NCBI GenBank assembly: GCA_029975555.1
Contig: JARKOY010000109.1
Coordinates: forward strand, 124,001-188,000
DNA from: Spirochaetia bacterium
GTDB taxonomy: Bacteria > Spirochaetota > Spirochaetia > Treponematales > Rectinemataceae
Direction: 5' to 3'
Length of the DNA stretch: 64,000 nt
The notes under the pieces were generated by a model that was not told the origin of the DNA, did not search any database, and was given only the letters and a program-made list of their open reading frames with translations. The position numbers and the translations under genes were made by a program. Positions within the stretch are counted from its first letter, which is position 1; each line of letters begins with the position of its first letter. Shown here piece by piece: positions 42,090 through 51,895 of the stretch.

Positions 42090-43487
42090 ATGAACAGTTT
42101 CGAACAGTTTCAGTCGCCTTTTTCCTGGCGCTATGGTTCCAAAGAGATGCGCGCCATATGGAGCGAGCGCAATAAGCGTCGGCTCTGGCGTCGGATATGG
42201 ATATCGCTCGCAAAAGCAGAATCCAGGTATGGGCTTGTCACGTCCGACCAGATCGCGGAACTCGAGGCTCATGCCCAGGACATCGATTTCAAGAAAGCCG
42301 AGGAGCTCGAGGCCTCGATCCGCCACGATCTCATGGCGGAGTTGCGCACCTATGCATCCCAGTGTCCTAAGGCGGGTGGTATCATCCACCTCGGTGCGAC
42401 CTCCATGGACATCGAAGACAATGCCGATGTCCTGAGGATGCGCGACAGCCTTCGCCTTTTAAAGAAGAGGCTCGCAGGACTTCTCGCCGCCCTGGCCGAA
42501 AGAATCGAGCGCTACGCGGCGACACCGGCGATGGCCTTCACGCACCTTCAGCCCGCAGAGCCCACGACGCTCGGCTACCGCTTCGCCTTTTACGCCCAGG
42601 ACCTCGCGGACAGCTATGAACGCCTGTCGGCGATGATCGGAGCGCTCAAAGGCAAGGGATTCAAGGGCGCAGTGGGTACTTCCGCTTCGTATGCCGAACT
42701 TCTGGGGGCAGACAAGCTGGAAGATTTTGAGCGCGCACTCTCCGAAGCGCTGGAGCTTCCCTTCTTTGAGGTCGCCACGCAGACCTATCCCCGCCTTCAG
42801 GATTACAGGGTGTTGGCGCTTCTCGCCGAGCTCGCGGCGGTTCTGCACAAGATGGCCTTCGATTTTCGCATTCTGCAGATGCCTCTTCTCGGCGAACTCT
42901 CCGAGCCCTTCGGCGCGCATCAGATCGGCTCTTCCGCGATGCCCTTCAAGCGCAATCCGATCGAATGCGAAAAAATCGACTCGCTCGCCAGGCTCATCGC
43001 CTCTTATCCTGGCGTGGCATGGGACGATGCTGCCCTATCAGGCCTCGAGCGCACCCTCGACGATTCGGCCAATAGGCGAGTCATTCTGCCTGAAGCCTTC
43101 CTTGCCGCGGACGAGCTGTTGATCACCATGCGCAAGGTTGTGGAGGGCCAGGCGATCGATGAGCAGGCCATCCGACGCACCGTAGAAACCTATGCTCCTT
43201 TTGCCGCGACGGAGCGGGTGCTCATGGCGCTCGGCAAAGGTGGAACGGACCGCCAAAAGGCGCACGAGCGGCTGCGCGACCTGGCGATGCTCGCATGGAC
43301 CGCGGTCCGCGACGGAAAGCCCAATCCACTCAAGTCATTGGTGCAATCCGACGAATTTTTTGCCTCGAGGCTGTCTTCCGATGCTATCGAAACGCTCTTT
43401 GATGTCGATACTTATATAGGGGCAGCAGAAAGACGAGCGCGGGCGACCGCAGCGCGGTGCCTCCAGCTCGCCTTAGATGAACTTTGA
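42090..43487 (+). CDS. purB: Adenylosuccinate lyase
   Basis: 465 residues. It splits SAICAR and adenylosuccinate in purine synthesis. Fumarase-superfamily blocks: IIHLGATSMDIEDNADVL (about 96-113), AFTHLQPAEPTTLGYRF (near 150-166, with the catalytic His), and the signature GSSAMPFKRNPIECEKI (near 282-298). Wording is closer to the eukaryote-like subgroup (long N-terminal helices, MDIEDNADVLRMRDSL) than to the E. coli type. It lies downstream of a predicted leaderless promoter and stands 49 bases ahead of the ExbB gene. Confidence 0.95.
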   Translation: MNSFEQFQSPFSWRYGSKEMRAIWSERNKRRLWRRIWISLAKAESRYGLVTSDQIAELEAHAQDIDFKKAEELEASIRHDLMAELRTYASQCPKAGGIIHLGATSMDIEDNADVLRMRDSLRLLKKRLAGLLAALAERIERYAATPAMAFTHLQPAEPTTLGYRFAFYAQDLADSYERLSAMIGALKGKGFKGAVGTSASYAELLGADKLEDFERALSEALELPFFEVATQTYPRLQDYRVLALLAELAAVLHKMAFDFRILQMPLLGELSEPFGAHQIGSSAMPFKRNPIECEKIDSLARLIASYPGVAWDDAALSGLERTLDDSANRRVILPEAFLAADELLITMRKVVEGQAIDEQAIRRTVETYAPFAATERVLMALGKGGTDRQKAHERLRDLAMLAWTAVRDGKPNPLKSLVQSDEFFASRLSSDAIETLFDVDTYIGAAERRARATAARCLQLALDEL

Positions 43488-43536
43488 ATTGAGCGATATA
43501 TTTTTTAAGTGCTGACACGTATACCAAGGAGTGGAC

Positions 43537-44190
43537 ATGGTAGATTTCATCGTCAAAGGAGGACTAGTCCTCTGGGTCATCATGGCGCTCTCGGTGGTGG
43601 CGCTTGCGATCATCATCGAGCGTCTGTTGTATTTCCGCCGCATTTCGATCGATGAGGAAAAGCTTTTCCTCCGCATCAAGACGAGTCTGATGGAGGGTCA
43701 TTACTCCGAGGCCATGGCGATCTGCGACCAGAATGTGTCGCCATTTTCGACCTTGCTCAAAGTGGGCATCGAGAATAGAAATCAGCCCGAATACATGCAG
43801 AGGGAGCTCCTCAAGGACGCCGCGTCGCTGGAGGCGGTGAGCCTCGAGCGAGGGCTTACGGCCCTCGGTACGATTTCCAATGTTTCGACCTTGCTCGGTC
43901 TTCTTGGAACCGTCACCGGCACCATGAAGGCCTTCGGCGTGCTCGGCAAGTTCGGGGCAGTGAGCGATCCTGCCGCGCTGGCAAGCGGTGTATCGGAGGC
44001 GCTCATCACCACCGTCGGTGGCCTCGTCGTGGCAATTCCGATTATACTTGTCTACAATTACTTTTCCTCGAAGGTGAACCTCATTCTCACCCGTCTCGAA
44101 ACGCAGGTGAACAGTCTCGTGAACCTCATTTCCAGCTACAGCGGCAAAGAGAGCGGCAAAGATGAGGACAAGCCCTCGAAGGAGGCATGA
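43537..44190 (+). CDS. exbB: MotA/TolQ/ExbB proton-channel protein
   Basis: 217 residues from ATG 43537 (AAGGAG upstream). Three membrane segments: residues 9-28 (LVLWVIMALSVVALAIIIERL), about 112-134 and about 152-176 (ISNVSTLLGLLGTVTGTMKAF; ALITTVGGLVVAIPIILVYNYF). GLLGTVTGTM is the conserved channel helix. With ExbD it turns the proton gradient into motion of TonB. Four-base overlap with exbD. Confidence 0.92.
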   Translation: MVDFIVKGGLVLWVIMALSVVALAIIIERLLYFRRISIDEEKLFLRIKTSLMEGHYSEAMAICDQNVSPFSTLLKVGIENRNQPEYMQRELLKDAASLEAVSLERGLTALGTISNVSTLLGLLGTVTGTMKAFGVLGKFGAVSDPAALASGVSEALITTVGGLVVAIPIILVYNYFSSKVNLILTRLETQVNSLVNLISSYSGKESGKDEDKPSKEA

Positions 44191-44606
44191 TGGTCGGCAA
44201 TCGGAAGATTTCCCCGAAGATAAGTTTCGATCTGACGCCGCTGATCGATATTATTCTTCAGCTCGTGATCTTCTTCATGATCACCACGACATTCAAGACT
44301 TCGCCTGGCATCGTACTGCAGCTGCCTGCCTCCCAGACGGCACAATCCGTCGCCACGCCCGAACTGAGGGTGGTCGTCGTGTCACAGAACGAGATATACG
44401 TCGATAAGACTAAGACGGACCTTGCAGGCCTCGAGCCGATTTTGCGCAAGCGCGTGAGCGGTTCCGACGCCAAGCAGATTCGCGCGGTGCTCGAAGGGCA
44501 GGCCGGTGCCGAATATCAGCTGATCATCTCCGTACTCGACGCGTTGCGGCTGAACGGCATCGAGAATGTCGGCCTCATTACCCGGAAAAACAAGGTGGTG
44601 CAATGA
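44187..44606 (+). CDS. exbD: ExbD/TolR-family protein
   Basis: 139 residues. One membrane helix near residues 17-37 (LTPLIDIILQLVIFFMITTTF); its Asp in PLIDIILQLV is the conserved proton-binding residue. The periplasmic domain follows (LRVVVVSQNEIYVDKTKTDLAGLEPIL). Overlaps exbB and tonB by four bases each, so the three are translated as one unit. Confidence 0.92.
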   Translation: MMVGNRKISPKISFDLTPLIDIILQLVIFFMITTTFKTSPGIVLQLPASQTAQSVATPELRVVVVSQNEIYVDKTKTDLAGLEPILRKRVSGSDAKQIRAVLEGQAGAEYQLIISVLDALRLNGIENVGLITRKNKVVQ

Positions 44607-45655
44607 GGGGATCCCTCACCTACGCCGAGCGCGAACAGCGGAAAAGGACCATGCTCGCCTATGTCCTTGCGCTCGGAATATACGGCATGCTTTTCGGTGC
44701 CGCCTTTCTCTTCGACCTCTTTAAACCCCAGAACCTGGATTTCAGCAACAAGACCCTGATCGTCAACATTCAAGGGCCGGTTGCCAACGATGTGGGCAGA
44801 GGTTCTCCGGTGGAAATGAAGGCGCCTGAAGTGGCCGCAGAGAAACCTGCTCCCCCGCCTCAGCCCGCGCCCAAACAGAAGGCGCAGACAGCAGCGAAGT
44901 CGGCTTCTCCAGGACCATCCGTCGCGCCTTCCACGCAACCCGCCCCGTCTTCTGTGCCGGTGCCAGAACAGGCGGCGCCCACCGCGCTGCCCTCTACCTC
45001 TGCGCCACAGGAGCCCGCCGCTCCATGGACCCCTGGCGAACGGGGACCTGGGTCCCGCGTGAGCTCGAGCGAATCCTCGGTCTTGTCCCCGGGGGAAGGG
45101 CAAGTGCCCTGGGGCACGGGCGAGGCCGTGCGCATCACGAAGGCCGAGAAGGGGAACACCGTGGAAACGACGCTCGGCGGCTCCTCCGAAACGGTCGGAC
45201 AGGGCCTCTATGTGCCGATCTACTTGAGCATGCCTCTGCCGTCCGTTGTCTCCGCAGAACTCTTCAACGCCATCCCCGATGAGGTGATTCCGCCGAACAC
45301 TTTGGTGTCCTCTGCCGAATCGCGCAAACGGGCTTTTCTCAACTATTATACCAAAAGCGGCAACGCGTACCGCCTCTCGAATCCCGTTCCTCTCGAAGTG
45401 CGGGAAAAACTCTGGGAGATGCTCGAAGACGCAGGTTACAAGGTGGAACAGGCAGACTACAAGGCCGGCCGCACGCTGAATCCCGTCGTGATAGGGTTCT
45501 CGGTCACCAAGGACCGACAGCTGCGAGGCGTCGAACTGCTGCAGTCCTCCGGAGATCCCGACATCGACGCGGCCGTGCTCTACGGCTTTAAGCGGGCATC
45601 CTTCTGGAACAAGACCGGAGAGACTATTCAAGGGCGCTTTGTGTATCGCTTCTGA
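44603..45655 (+). CDS. tonB: TonB-like energy transducer
   Basis: 350 residues. A cytoplasmic N-terminus (ERE-QRKR) and a membrane helix (about 18-38) are followed by a Pro/Ala/Ser-rich periplasm-spanning linker (about 75-170). The C-terminal domain (about 245-350: NPVVIGFSVTKDRQLRGVELLQSSGDPDIDAAVLYGFKRASFW) shows the TonB pattern of a strand, then SSG-x-LD-type motif, then helix. It carries energy from ExbBD to outer-membrane receptors. No TonB-dependent receptor gene lies in the window. Confidence 0.85.
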   Translation: MRGSLTYAEREQRKRTMLAYVLALGIYGMLFGAAFLFDLFKPQNLDFSNKTLIVNIQGPVANDVGRGSPVEMKAPEVAAEKPAPPPQPAPKQKAQTAAKSASPGPSVAPSTQPAPSSVPVPEQAAPTALPSTSAPQEPAAPWTPGERGPGSRVSSSESSVLSPGEGQVPWGTGEAVRITKAEKGNTVETTLGGSSETVGQGLYVPIYLSMPLPSVVSAELFNAIPDEVIPPNTLVSSAESRKRAFLNYYTKSGNAYRLSNPVPLEVREKLWEMLEDAGYKVEQADYKAGRTLNPVVIGFSVTKDRQLRGVELLQSSGDPDIDAAVLYGFKRASFWNKTGETIQGRFVYRF

Positions 45656-45692
45656 GCTTGCAGGCTAGCCTTGCTGGCCGCCGCGTGTGCGT

Positions 45693-46799
45693 CTACGATT
45701 TGTCTTTTTTCTTGTCGGCCTCTTCTTGAAGCTTTTTAAAGTATGTCGTATCCAGTCCAGCCGCAAAGAATACATCGACTACATCGGGCGCGAACTGCGT
45801 GCCGCGCATCCTGTGGATTTCCTGGACAACTTCGCCGAAGCTGAGCGCAGTGCGGTAGGCGCGCGAGGTGGCCATCGCATCGAAGGTGTCCGCGAGCGCG
45901 ATGATCCTCGCAAGGTGGTCGATGTGTTCTCCCTCGACTCGGTCGGGGTAGCCCTTGCCGTCCCAGCGCTCGTGGTGGTGGCGGACCGCGGCCGCCGCCC
46001 TTTTGAAGAATTCTACGGTTGAAAGAATTTGTGCGCCGATGATGGGGTGCATGCGGATGATGTGGCGTTCTTTCTCGTCGAGAGGCCCTTCCTTGTTGAG
46101 GATGCTGTCGGGGATACCGATTTTCCCAATGTCGTGGAGGAGGGCAGCGTACTCCAGCTGTTCGATCTCCTCGTCGGGAAGGCGCATGGTTTTCCCGATG
46201 AGGGAGCTCAGCCAGCGGACGCGTTCGCAGTGGCCTTGGGTATAGCGGTCTTTGGCCTCGATGGTTTCGGCAAGGGCGTAGGCGGTCTGCAAGTTTATTT
46301 TCTTCAGTTTTTTATACACATCGCCAAGTTCCTGGTAGCTCGATTCCACCTGTTTTTCGAGCTCGAGGCGGCGCTGTGCCATTTTCCGTTCTTCTTCTGC
46401 CTTCATCTCCATGATGTCGCGGTAGGAGAAGGCTTTTTCAAGGGCCTCTCGTATCTTCTCGAGAGAACTCGGCTTGACCAGGTAATCGAAGGCTCCGGCT
46501 TTCATGGCTGCAAGGCCGGTCTCGAGATCGCCAAAGGCAGTGAGCATTATGACAGGCACGGTGGGAAGAAGCGCCCGTATCTTGGGCAGCGCCGCCAGCC
46601 CCGACATGATCGGCATGCGAATGTCGAGCAAGATAGCGTCGGGAGCGACGTCGCCGCTCTCGAGCAGGTCGAGCGCCTCACGGCCATTTTTTGCGATCGC
46701 ACACTTGTGGTCCATCTTCTGCATGCTTAAGGAGAGCACTTTTTGCATCGACACATCATCTTCGACCACAAGCACAGTTCGTTTTCGATCAGTATCCAT
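45693..46799 (-). CDS. Response regulator with HD-GYP phosphodiesterase domain
   Basis: 368 residues. REC domain 1-125 with acidic pair E13-D14, phospho-acceptor D59 (LLDIRMPIMSG) and Lys in FDYLVKPSSLEKI. A coiled linker (about 135-175) leads to the HD-GYP domain: LEYAALLHDIGKIGIPDSILNKEG, IIRMHPIIGAQIL, VRHHHERWDGKGYPDRVEGEHI. HD and GYP motifs are intact, so it should hydrolyse cyclic di-GMP when phosphorylated. It follows the methyltransferase gene by 20 bases and lies next to a divergent sensor kinase, a plausible cognate partner. Confidence 0.93.
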   Translation of the reverse strand: MDTDRKRTVLVVEDDVSMQKVLSLSMQKMDHKCAIAKNGREALDLLESGDVAPDAILLDIRMPIMSGLAALPKIRALLPTVPVIMLTAFGDLETGLAAMKAGAFDYLVKPSSLEKIREALEKAFSYRDIMEMKAEEERKMAQRRLELEKQVESSYQELGDVYKKLKKINLQTAYALAETIEAKDRYTQGHCERVRWLSSLIGKTMRLPDEEIEQLEYAALLHDIGKIGIPDSILNKEGPLDEKERHIIRMHPIIGAQILSTVEFFKRAAAAVRHHHERWDGKGYPDRVEGEHIDHLARIIALADTFDAMATSRAYRTALSFGEVVQEIHRMRGTQFAPDVVDVFFAAGLDTTYFKKLQEEADKKKDKS

Positions 46800-46819
46800 T
46801 CAATTTCCAGCCACACCGG

Positions 46820-47371
46820 TCATCGGCGCTGTTTCTTGAAGCGTGGCACAAGAAAAGGCACCTTCTTTGCATATTCGCGGTAGTCCACAAACTGCGTGGG
46901 AAAAGTATACTGATCTTGTAATAAAATGAGAAGTAGATTCATGGCATTCGCAGTCGAAAAACCGATCAAAACAAGAGAATTGTTGGACCAGAGGCCAAAT
47001 CCCACCGAGAAGAGCAAGAAACACCAGAATCCCGGATGCCTGCACCGACCGTAACTCCCGTGCGCATAGACGTGGCCGGCCGCCACTTTATATCTTTTTA
47101 CGCCGAGCGGAATTTCCAAAAATACAGTCCACACCAACATCCCTCCGCCTGCGATGGCCAGCCCAAGGCAGACCATGCGCACAGCTTCCGGCACCTGCAT
47201 GGTCTGTTCGCCTCCGACAAGTGCACACAGCATCCCCAGGGCAATGAGCGCGTACCCAAAAACCTGGAGGGCCACGGATGCTGGTCTTTTGGTGCTCGCG
47301 GACCACAACTCCGCGAGCACGAGGAGTATAAAACCGAAGAAAATAGAGATAATGGATACCATTCTACGCAC
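46820..47371 (-). CDS. Isoprenylcysteine methyltransferase (ICMT)-like membrane methyltransferase
   Basis: 183 residues, four to five membrane helices. The C-terminal catalytic region is recognisable: AGHVYAHGSYGRCRHPGFWCFLLFSVGFGLW with the RHP motif that binds S-adenosylmethionine, then DQYTFPTQFVDYREYAKKVPFLVPRF, the usual ICMT/PEMT ending. Bacterial members methylate lipids or small carboxylic acids; the substrate here is unknown. Co-transcribed with the HD-GYP regulator downstream, and divergent from the sensor-kinase-acyltransferase gene across only 59 bases. Confidence 0.85.
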   Translation of the reverse strand: MRRMVSIISIFFGFILLVLAELWSASTKRPASVALQVFGYALIALGMLCALVGGEQTMQVPEAVRMVCLGLAIAGGGMLVWTVFLEIPLGVKRYKVAAGHVYAHGSYGRCRHPGFWCFLLFSVGFGLWSNNSLVLIGFSTANAMNLLLILLQDQYTFPTQFVDYREYAKKVPFLVPRFKKQRR

Positions 47372-47430
47372 TACTATGCTATAGTATTCACTAATTTTCT
47401 ATACATCGCGTATTGGACGGGAGCACCTCG

Positions 47431-50400
47431 ATGATATTGGATGTTTCGTCGCTCATTCCTGCGTTGTCGTTTTGCATCTATATACCCTTTATCATTTTTG
47501 GTCTGGCCAACAAAAAGGAACGCGTCAACCTCTCCTTTCTCCAATATATGGGGCTCATGGCGCTTTGGAGCTTCGGCTCCTTCATGATGCACGCCAACAC
47601 GGGTCTTTTTACCCCGCTCGTATGGAACAGAGTTATGCTCGTGGGTCTGCTCAGTAGCCCGATTACGGTTTTTGCGACGCTCATCCATTTTGCCAGAACA
47701 GAGAAGAACCGATACAGGTATTTTCTGTATCTAGGATATGGAATCGACGTTCTGCTTCTCTATCTGAACCTCTCCGGTTCAATCGTCACGTATGCAGGCT
47801 TCGAAGGGAACGAATTCCGTTATACGCTTGGTCCAGGCTCGCTCATCGCGTATTCGCTCTCGTACTTTTATCTCTTTCTCGCCATAATCTTTGTGCTGCG
47901 TGAGCTGCGGAACAGTAAGGACAAATTTTTGAAACGGTCCCTGCGGCTCGTCGTCGCGGGGGTCGTCGTCATGCTGCTAGGGATCGCCAGCAACCTCTAT
48001 GCCCCGCTCGGCCGGTATCCTATCGATCTGTTTGCCGCCACGATAAATGCGGTGATCGTCTTCTTCAGTGTCTATAAATATAGGCTCGTTCACTATTCGG
48101 CCATCGTGCTCAATGTCTTTCTTACGATCCTGGTCGCCTTCGCTTCTGGCATCATCTACATGTTCTTCTTCATACCGGTCTTTGGGCTCGACCGGGTGAT
48201 ACCCTTCTCCGAGCTGATTCTGTTGGCGCTCTCTCTGGGAATCGTGTCGTCGCTCTTCCTGTCGCCGCTGCGCACCGCCACACAGGCCTTGCTCGAAAGA
48301 ATATATGGTGGAAAAAGTTTTTTGTATTATCAAGAATTGCGTAAATTTTCCGCCGACCTCACTTCCATCGTAAGCCTTGAAGATCTTGCAAAACTGACGG
48401 TCGACAATGTCCACTCGACATTTAAGCTTGACTGGGCTTTTGTGCTGATAAACGACTACAATGCAAGGAACTTCCGAATCGTGGCCTCTAAAGGGCTCGC
48501 CTTCGCGGAGGGTGCGGAACCGGAATCGAAAGACTATGTCATTGTCCCGAGGACAGATCAGTTCATTCAATCGTACCAAATGCGCACCATTCAGCATGCT
48601 CCTCAGCAGAGCATCTCGATCAGACTCACCAAGGGCGATGCGCATGAGACGGTGTCCGCAAGCCTCGTGCTCCCTTTGAAATTCAAGGAGAGACTGAATG
48701 GATTCATCGTGTTGGGCCCACGGATCGAGAAGGATTATTACAATCAGTACGACCTAGAAATACTGCAGTTCCTCACGGACCAGGCCTCCGTTGCCGTGGA
48801 GAACGCGATCAGTTTCGAACGCCTGCGCCAGCAGCAGAAGCGTCTTCAGGAGACGAACGAGGAGCTTACGCTGAGCAGAAACAAGCTCGAAGCTTTTTTC
48901 GACGGCATCGCCACGCCGATTTCGATTCAGGACATCAATTACAACATTGTCACGGCGAACTACGCGGCGCAGCGATATTTCGAAAAATCGCAGGAGGAGC
49001 TGATCGGCTCGAAGTGTTATAAGGTGTATTTCAACCGCGACCGTCCCTGTGCCGAGTGTCTTGCCCAAGACTGCCTCCACACGAAGCTGCCCTTCAGCTC
49101 AGAGAAGCAGGACGACCGCACGCAGCTCACCTTCGCGCTCAATTTTTATTCGATCCCCACGCCGCAGGGCTCTATGGGTTCCTTCATAGAGTTCTTCCAG
49201 GACATCACGAAGCAGAAGAGCCTGCAGGAAGAGCTCATTCAGTCGGAGAAATTGGCGGGGATCGGGACGCTGGTGTCGGGAATAGCCCACGAAATCAACA
49301 ACCCGCTCGGGGGAATCCTCGGCACCGCCGACCTCATGCTGCCCGAAACGGCGGAAGGCAGTCCCTTGCGCGAATACACGCAGGACATCATCCGCTATGC
49401 CCAGAGCGCGGCGGACGTCATCAAGGACCTCATGGTCTATTCGAGGAAGACCAGGACCAGCGTGGAGATGCTCAACATCGTCACCATCCTTGAGAATTCT
49501 CTGAAGATGGCCATGCGCGGCATCGATTTCGGGACGATTGTGGTGAGGAAATCCTATGATGCTGTTCCCGAAGTTCTTGCGAATCCGACCGAACTTCAGC
49601 AGGTGTTTCTGAATCTCATCGTGAATGCCGTCCAGGCCATGAACAGCGATGGCATCCTGACGCTCTCCTGCAGGCAGGAAGACGAAGACGTCGCCGTGAC
49701 GGTCCAGGACACCGGCAGGGGAATCGAGAAAGAGAATCTCGACAAGGTGTTCAATCCATTCTTCACCACAAAAGAGGCCGGCGCCGGCACAGGCCTTGGC
49801 TTGAGCATTGCCCATCATATCGTCACCAAATATGGTGGGCGCATCCTGCTCGACAGTGAGGAAGGGAGGGGGACGACGTTTACCGTCATCCTCCCCGCCG
49901 CCAACGAGGATAGGGACAGGGTCCGCCTCGTGCACGCCAAGGAACTCCGCCAATTCGAAGACAGTTTTTATCTGCAGCGCAAAGTGCTGGTGGGAGAAAA
50001 GGGCTATCAGGAGGAGACGATCCGCCGCAAGTCCGATGAACTCGCTTTCCACATCTTGGCGTATAAAGGCCTGCAGCCGATCGGGACGGTATCCTTGCAC
50101 TTGAGCGAGGAAGAAACGCATGTGCCGATCGAAGAGAATTTCGACATTTCACGGTATCTCGACGGAAGCCTCTATGCCGAGATCGACAGGCTCGCCGTCT
50201 CGAAGGAGGAGCGCGGCAGCCTGATTCCCTTCAGCATCATGGCGCTCGCCTATCTCTATGCGCGCGGACGCGGGGCCAAGAAGATATTCCTCGACGTATT
50301 TGCCGACGAGACGAAGCTCATCAAGATGTACGAAAAGCTCGGTTTCGAGATCATCGGCAGCTACAGCAAGCCATTGCCGTGCACAGTCATGATGATGGAC

Positions 50401-50589
50401 CATGTGTCCAAATACGAGCAGGAAGTGTCGCGCATGGAACACTTTGTAAAGCCGTTCTTTTCGAGGCTTATCCCCAAGATCGATTTTTCGGGCGAAGACC
50501 TGCACTATGTGATGAGGGCCATCAATGAGATAAAGGCGAAATTCCCCAAGGAATGCGCGGAGCAGGAGTCGCTGGGCGAGACGATGTGA
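47431..50589 (+). CDS. Sensor histidine kinase fused to a C-terminal GNAT (FeeM-like) acyltransferase domain
   Basis: 1052 residues from ATG at 47431 (GGGAGC upstream; an in-frame TTG lies six codons earlier). Residues 1-285 hold seven to eight membrane helices of the 7TM sensor type. A GAF domain spans about 300-460. A PAS domain spans about 480-595 and contains a Cys cluster ([24 protein letters not shown]). The kinase core follows: H620 in [13 protein letters not shown]-box [10 protein letters not shown], and G boxes DTGRGI and [13 protein letters not shown]. After about 825 comes a GNAT-fold domain ([53 protein letters not shown]). It resembles N-acyl amino acid synthases. A ~60-residue tail ends the protein. 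No linker to a receiver domain is seen. Confidence 0.88.
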   Translation: MILDVSSLIPALSFCIYIPFIIFGLANKKERVNLSFLQYMGLMALWSFGSFMMHANTGLFTPLVWNRVMLVGLLSSPITVFATLIHFARTEKNRYRYFLYLGYGIDVLLLYLNLSGSIVTYAGFEGNEFRYTLGPGSLIAYSLSYFYLFLAIIFVLRELRNSKDKFLKRSLRLVVAGVVVMLLGIASNLYAPLGRYPIDLFAATINAVIVFFSVYKYRLVHYSAIVLNVFLTILVAFASGIIYMFFFIPVFGLDRVIPFSELILLALSLGIVSSLFLSPLRTATQALLERIYGGKSFLYYQELRKFSADLTSIVSLEDLAKLTVDNVHSTFKLDWAFVLINDYNARNFRIVASKGLAFAEGAEPESKDYVIVPRTDQFIQSYQMRTIQHAPQQSISIRLTKGDAHETVSASLVLPLKFKERLNGFIVLGPRIEKDYYNQYDLEILQFLTDQASVAVENAISFERLRQQQKRLQETNEELTLSRNKLEAFFDGIATPISIQDINYNIVTANYAAQRYFEKSQEELIGSKCYKVYFNRDRPCAECLAQDCLHTKLPFSSEKQDDRTQLTFALNFYSIPTPQGSMGSFIEFFQDITKQKSLQEELIQSEKLAGIGTLVSGIAHEINNPLGGILGTADLMLPETAEGSPLREYTQDIIRYAQSAADVIKDLMVYSRKTRTSVEMLNIVTILENSLKMAMRGIDFGTIVVRKSYDAVPEVLANPTELQQVFLNLIVNAVQAMNSDGILTLSCRQEDEDVAVTVQDTGRGIEKENLDKVFNPFFTTKEAGAGTGLGLSIAHHIVTKYGGRILLDSEEGRGTTFTVILPAANEDRDRVRLVHAKELRQFEDSFYLQRKVLVGEKGYQEETIRRKSDELAFHILAYKGLQPIGTVSLHLSEEETHVPIEENFDISRYLDGSLYAEIDRLAVSKEERGSLIPFSIMALAYLYARGRGAKKIFLDVFADETKLIKMYEKLGFEIIGSYSKPLPCTVMMMDHVSKYEQEVSRMEHFVKPFFSRLIPKIDFSGEDLHYVMRAINEIKAKFPKECAEQESLGETM

Positions 50590-50618
50590 TCCAAGGGCCC
50601 TGACCTTGGTGCCCGGCA

Positions 50619-50647
50619 TGGACAGCGCAAAGACATCGGCATACAAT
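50619..50647 (+). promoter_or_regulatory. Promoter of the lipid kinase gene
   Basis: TGGACA (5/6) at 50619-50624, 17-base spacer, TACAAT (5/6) at 50642-50647. The start at about 50654 leaves only four bases before ATG 50658, so the message is nearly leaderless. Confidence 0.6.
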
Positions 50648-50657
50648 TACTCTTCGT

Positions 50658-51719
50658 ATGAAACCAGATGACTTGGTCGAAGGGCTCAACGCGATACTCG
50701 CCCACTCGCCCGTGTTCCACGATAAGTCGCTCATCGTCGATGTGATCGCGAATCCCAAGGCCGGCGGATTTAGTCGTATCCACCACTCTAAAAAACGTTT
50801 CAATGAGCTCAAGGAAATAGTCAAACGCGCCGTCAGCCTGCCGAAGCGCGCCTCTCCGTTCAGCCTGAAGCTGCACCTCACCGAGCGCTGTGGTCACGCC
50901 GCCGCCATTGTCCAGCGCATTCTCGACCATTCTCCCTCGAACGGCAAAGATTCATACCACCTCATCATGACGGCGGGGGGCGACGGCACGAGTCTGGAGA
51001 CTGCAGAGCGGCTCAGCAAGCTCCCTGAATCCGAGAAGGACCGCTTCGGGATCGTGCGGCTACCCTTCGGCACAGGCAACGATGGCTCCGAAGGCAGAAC
51101 CCTGATCGTCGCACTGGAAAGATTGCTTGGCCCCGCGAGGTTCGAGCGCAGGCCGGCGCTGTGCGTGACCCCAAATGAAGAGGGCGGGGCACTGCCGCGC
51201 TATTCGTTCAATATTGCGAGCATCGGCCTCGATGCCTATGTCGCCGATATGACGAATCGGCTCAAGCGCGCCTTTCCAGGAGATTCCTACAAGTTTTGGG
51301 TCAACGTCGGCACGCTCTTTTACGACCGCCTCTACAATGTCGTCGAAATGGGACTCAAGGCCTGGGACAAAGAAAAACTGCTGTTCGATTCGAAATGCCC
51401 GCGCCTCTTGGTCGCCATGGGAGCCTCGGGCAACCGGCAGTACGGCTCAAACAAGAAGATTCTTCCGACCGAGGACAACTGCGTGGCGGTGGCGCAGACG
51501 AGTCTGTTCAGAAAACTCGTGCTGAAAGGCCCCATCGAACATGGGCGCCACGAGAATATCCCTGAGCTGGTGCATTTTACTGCCGACAAGCTTTTGATCG
51601 AATACAGCGAGCGCGTTCCTCTGCAGTGCGACGGGGAAACGGAGATACTCGCCAAGTGCGATTTTCCGCTCACCATAGAGCGGATTTACGACGCGTACAA
51701 TGTGCTGGTGCCTGCCTGA
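50658..51719 (+). CDS. Diacylglycerol-kinase-family lipid kinase
   Basis: 353 residues. The catalytic domain has VDVIANPKAGGFSR at the start, the nucleotide loop LIMTAGGDGTSLE (near 108-120) and RFGIVRLPFGTGNDGSEG (near 134-151). It ends with a beta-sandwich, where VPLQCDGETEI matches the usual DGE element. Family members phosphorylate diacylglycerol, sphingoid bases or similar lipids. About 50 residues longer than YegS-type proteins at the N-terminus. It directly follows the kinase-acyltransferase gene but has its own promoter. Confidence 0.88.
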   Translation: MKPDDLVEGLNAILAHSPVFHDKSLIVDVIANPKAGGFSRIHHSKKRFNELKEIVKRAVSLPKRASPFSLKLHLTERCGHAAAIVQRILDHSPSNGKDSYHLIMTAGGDGTSLETAERLSKLPESEKDRFGIVRLPFGTGNDGSEGRTLIVALERLLGPARFERRPALCVTPNEEGGALPRYSFNIASIGLDAYVADMTNRLKRAFPGDSYKFWVNVGTLFYDRLYNVVEMGLKAWDKEKLLFDSKCPRLLVAMGASGNRQYGSNKKILPTEDNCVAVAQTSLFRKLVLKGPIEHGRHENIPELVHFTADKLLIEYSERVPLQCDGETEILAKCDFPLTIERIYDAYNVLVPA

Positions 51720-51722
51720 TCT

Positions 51723-51863
51723 TCATTTCACCCCGTCGTTGCAGACCTCGTCATCCTCGTCGGGCCGGGTCGATTCAGAGGATTGAGGCCTCACGCAGGG
51801 GTCCAGATCGGCCTGCGGCTTTTGCTCCGGTTTTTTCTTCGTCTTCTCTGTGGTTTTCTTCAT
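51723..51863 (-). CDS. Small charged protein, 46 residues
   Basis: Reads MKKTTEKTKKKPEQKPQADL... then an acidic end (RPDEDDEVCNDGVK). A ribosome site GGAGG lies eight bases before ATG 51863 and a good promoter further up, so it is probably expressed despite its size. Lysine-rich N-terminus, Asp/Glu-rich C-terminus, two Cys. No known family. Confidence 0.6.
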   Translation of the reverse strand: MKKTTEKTKKKPEQKPQADLDPCVRPQSSESTRPDEDDEVCNDGVK

Positions 51864-51895
51864 CTCTTTGCCTCCGAACAACATTCGACGTTCTC

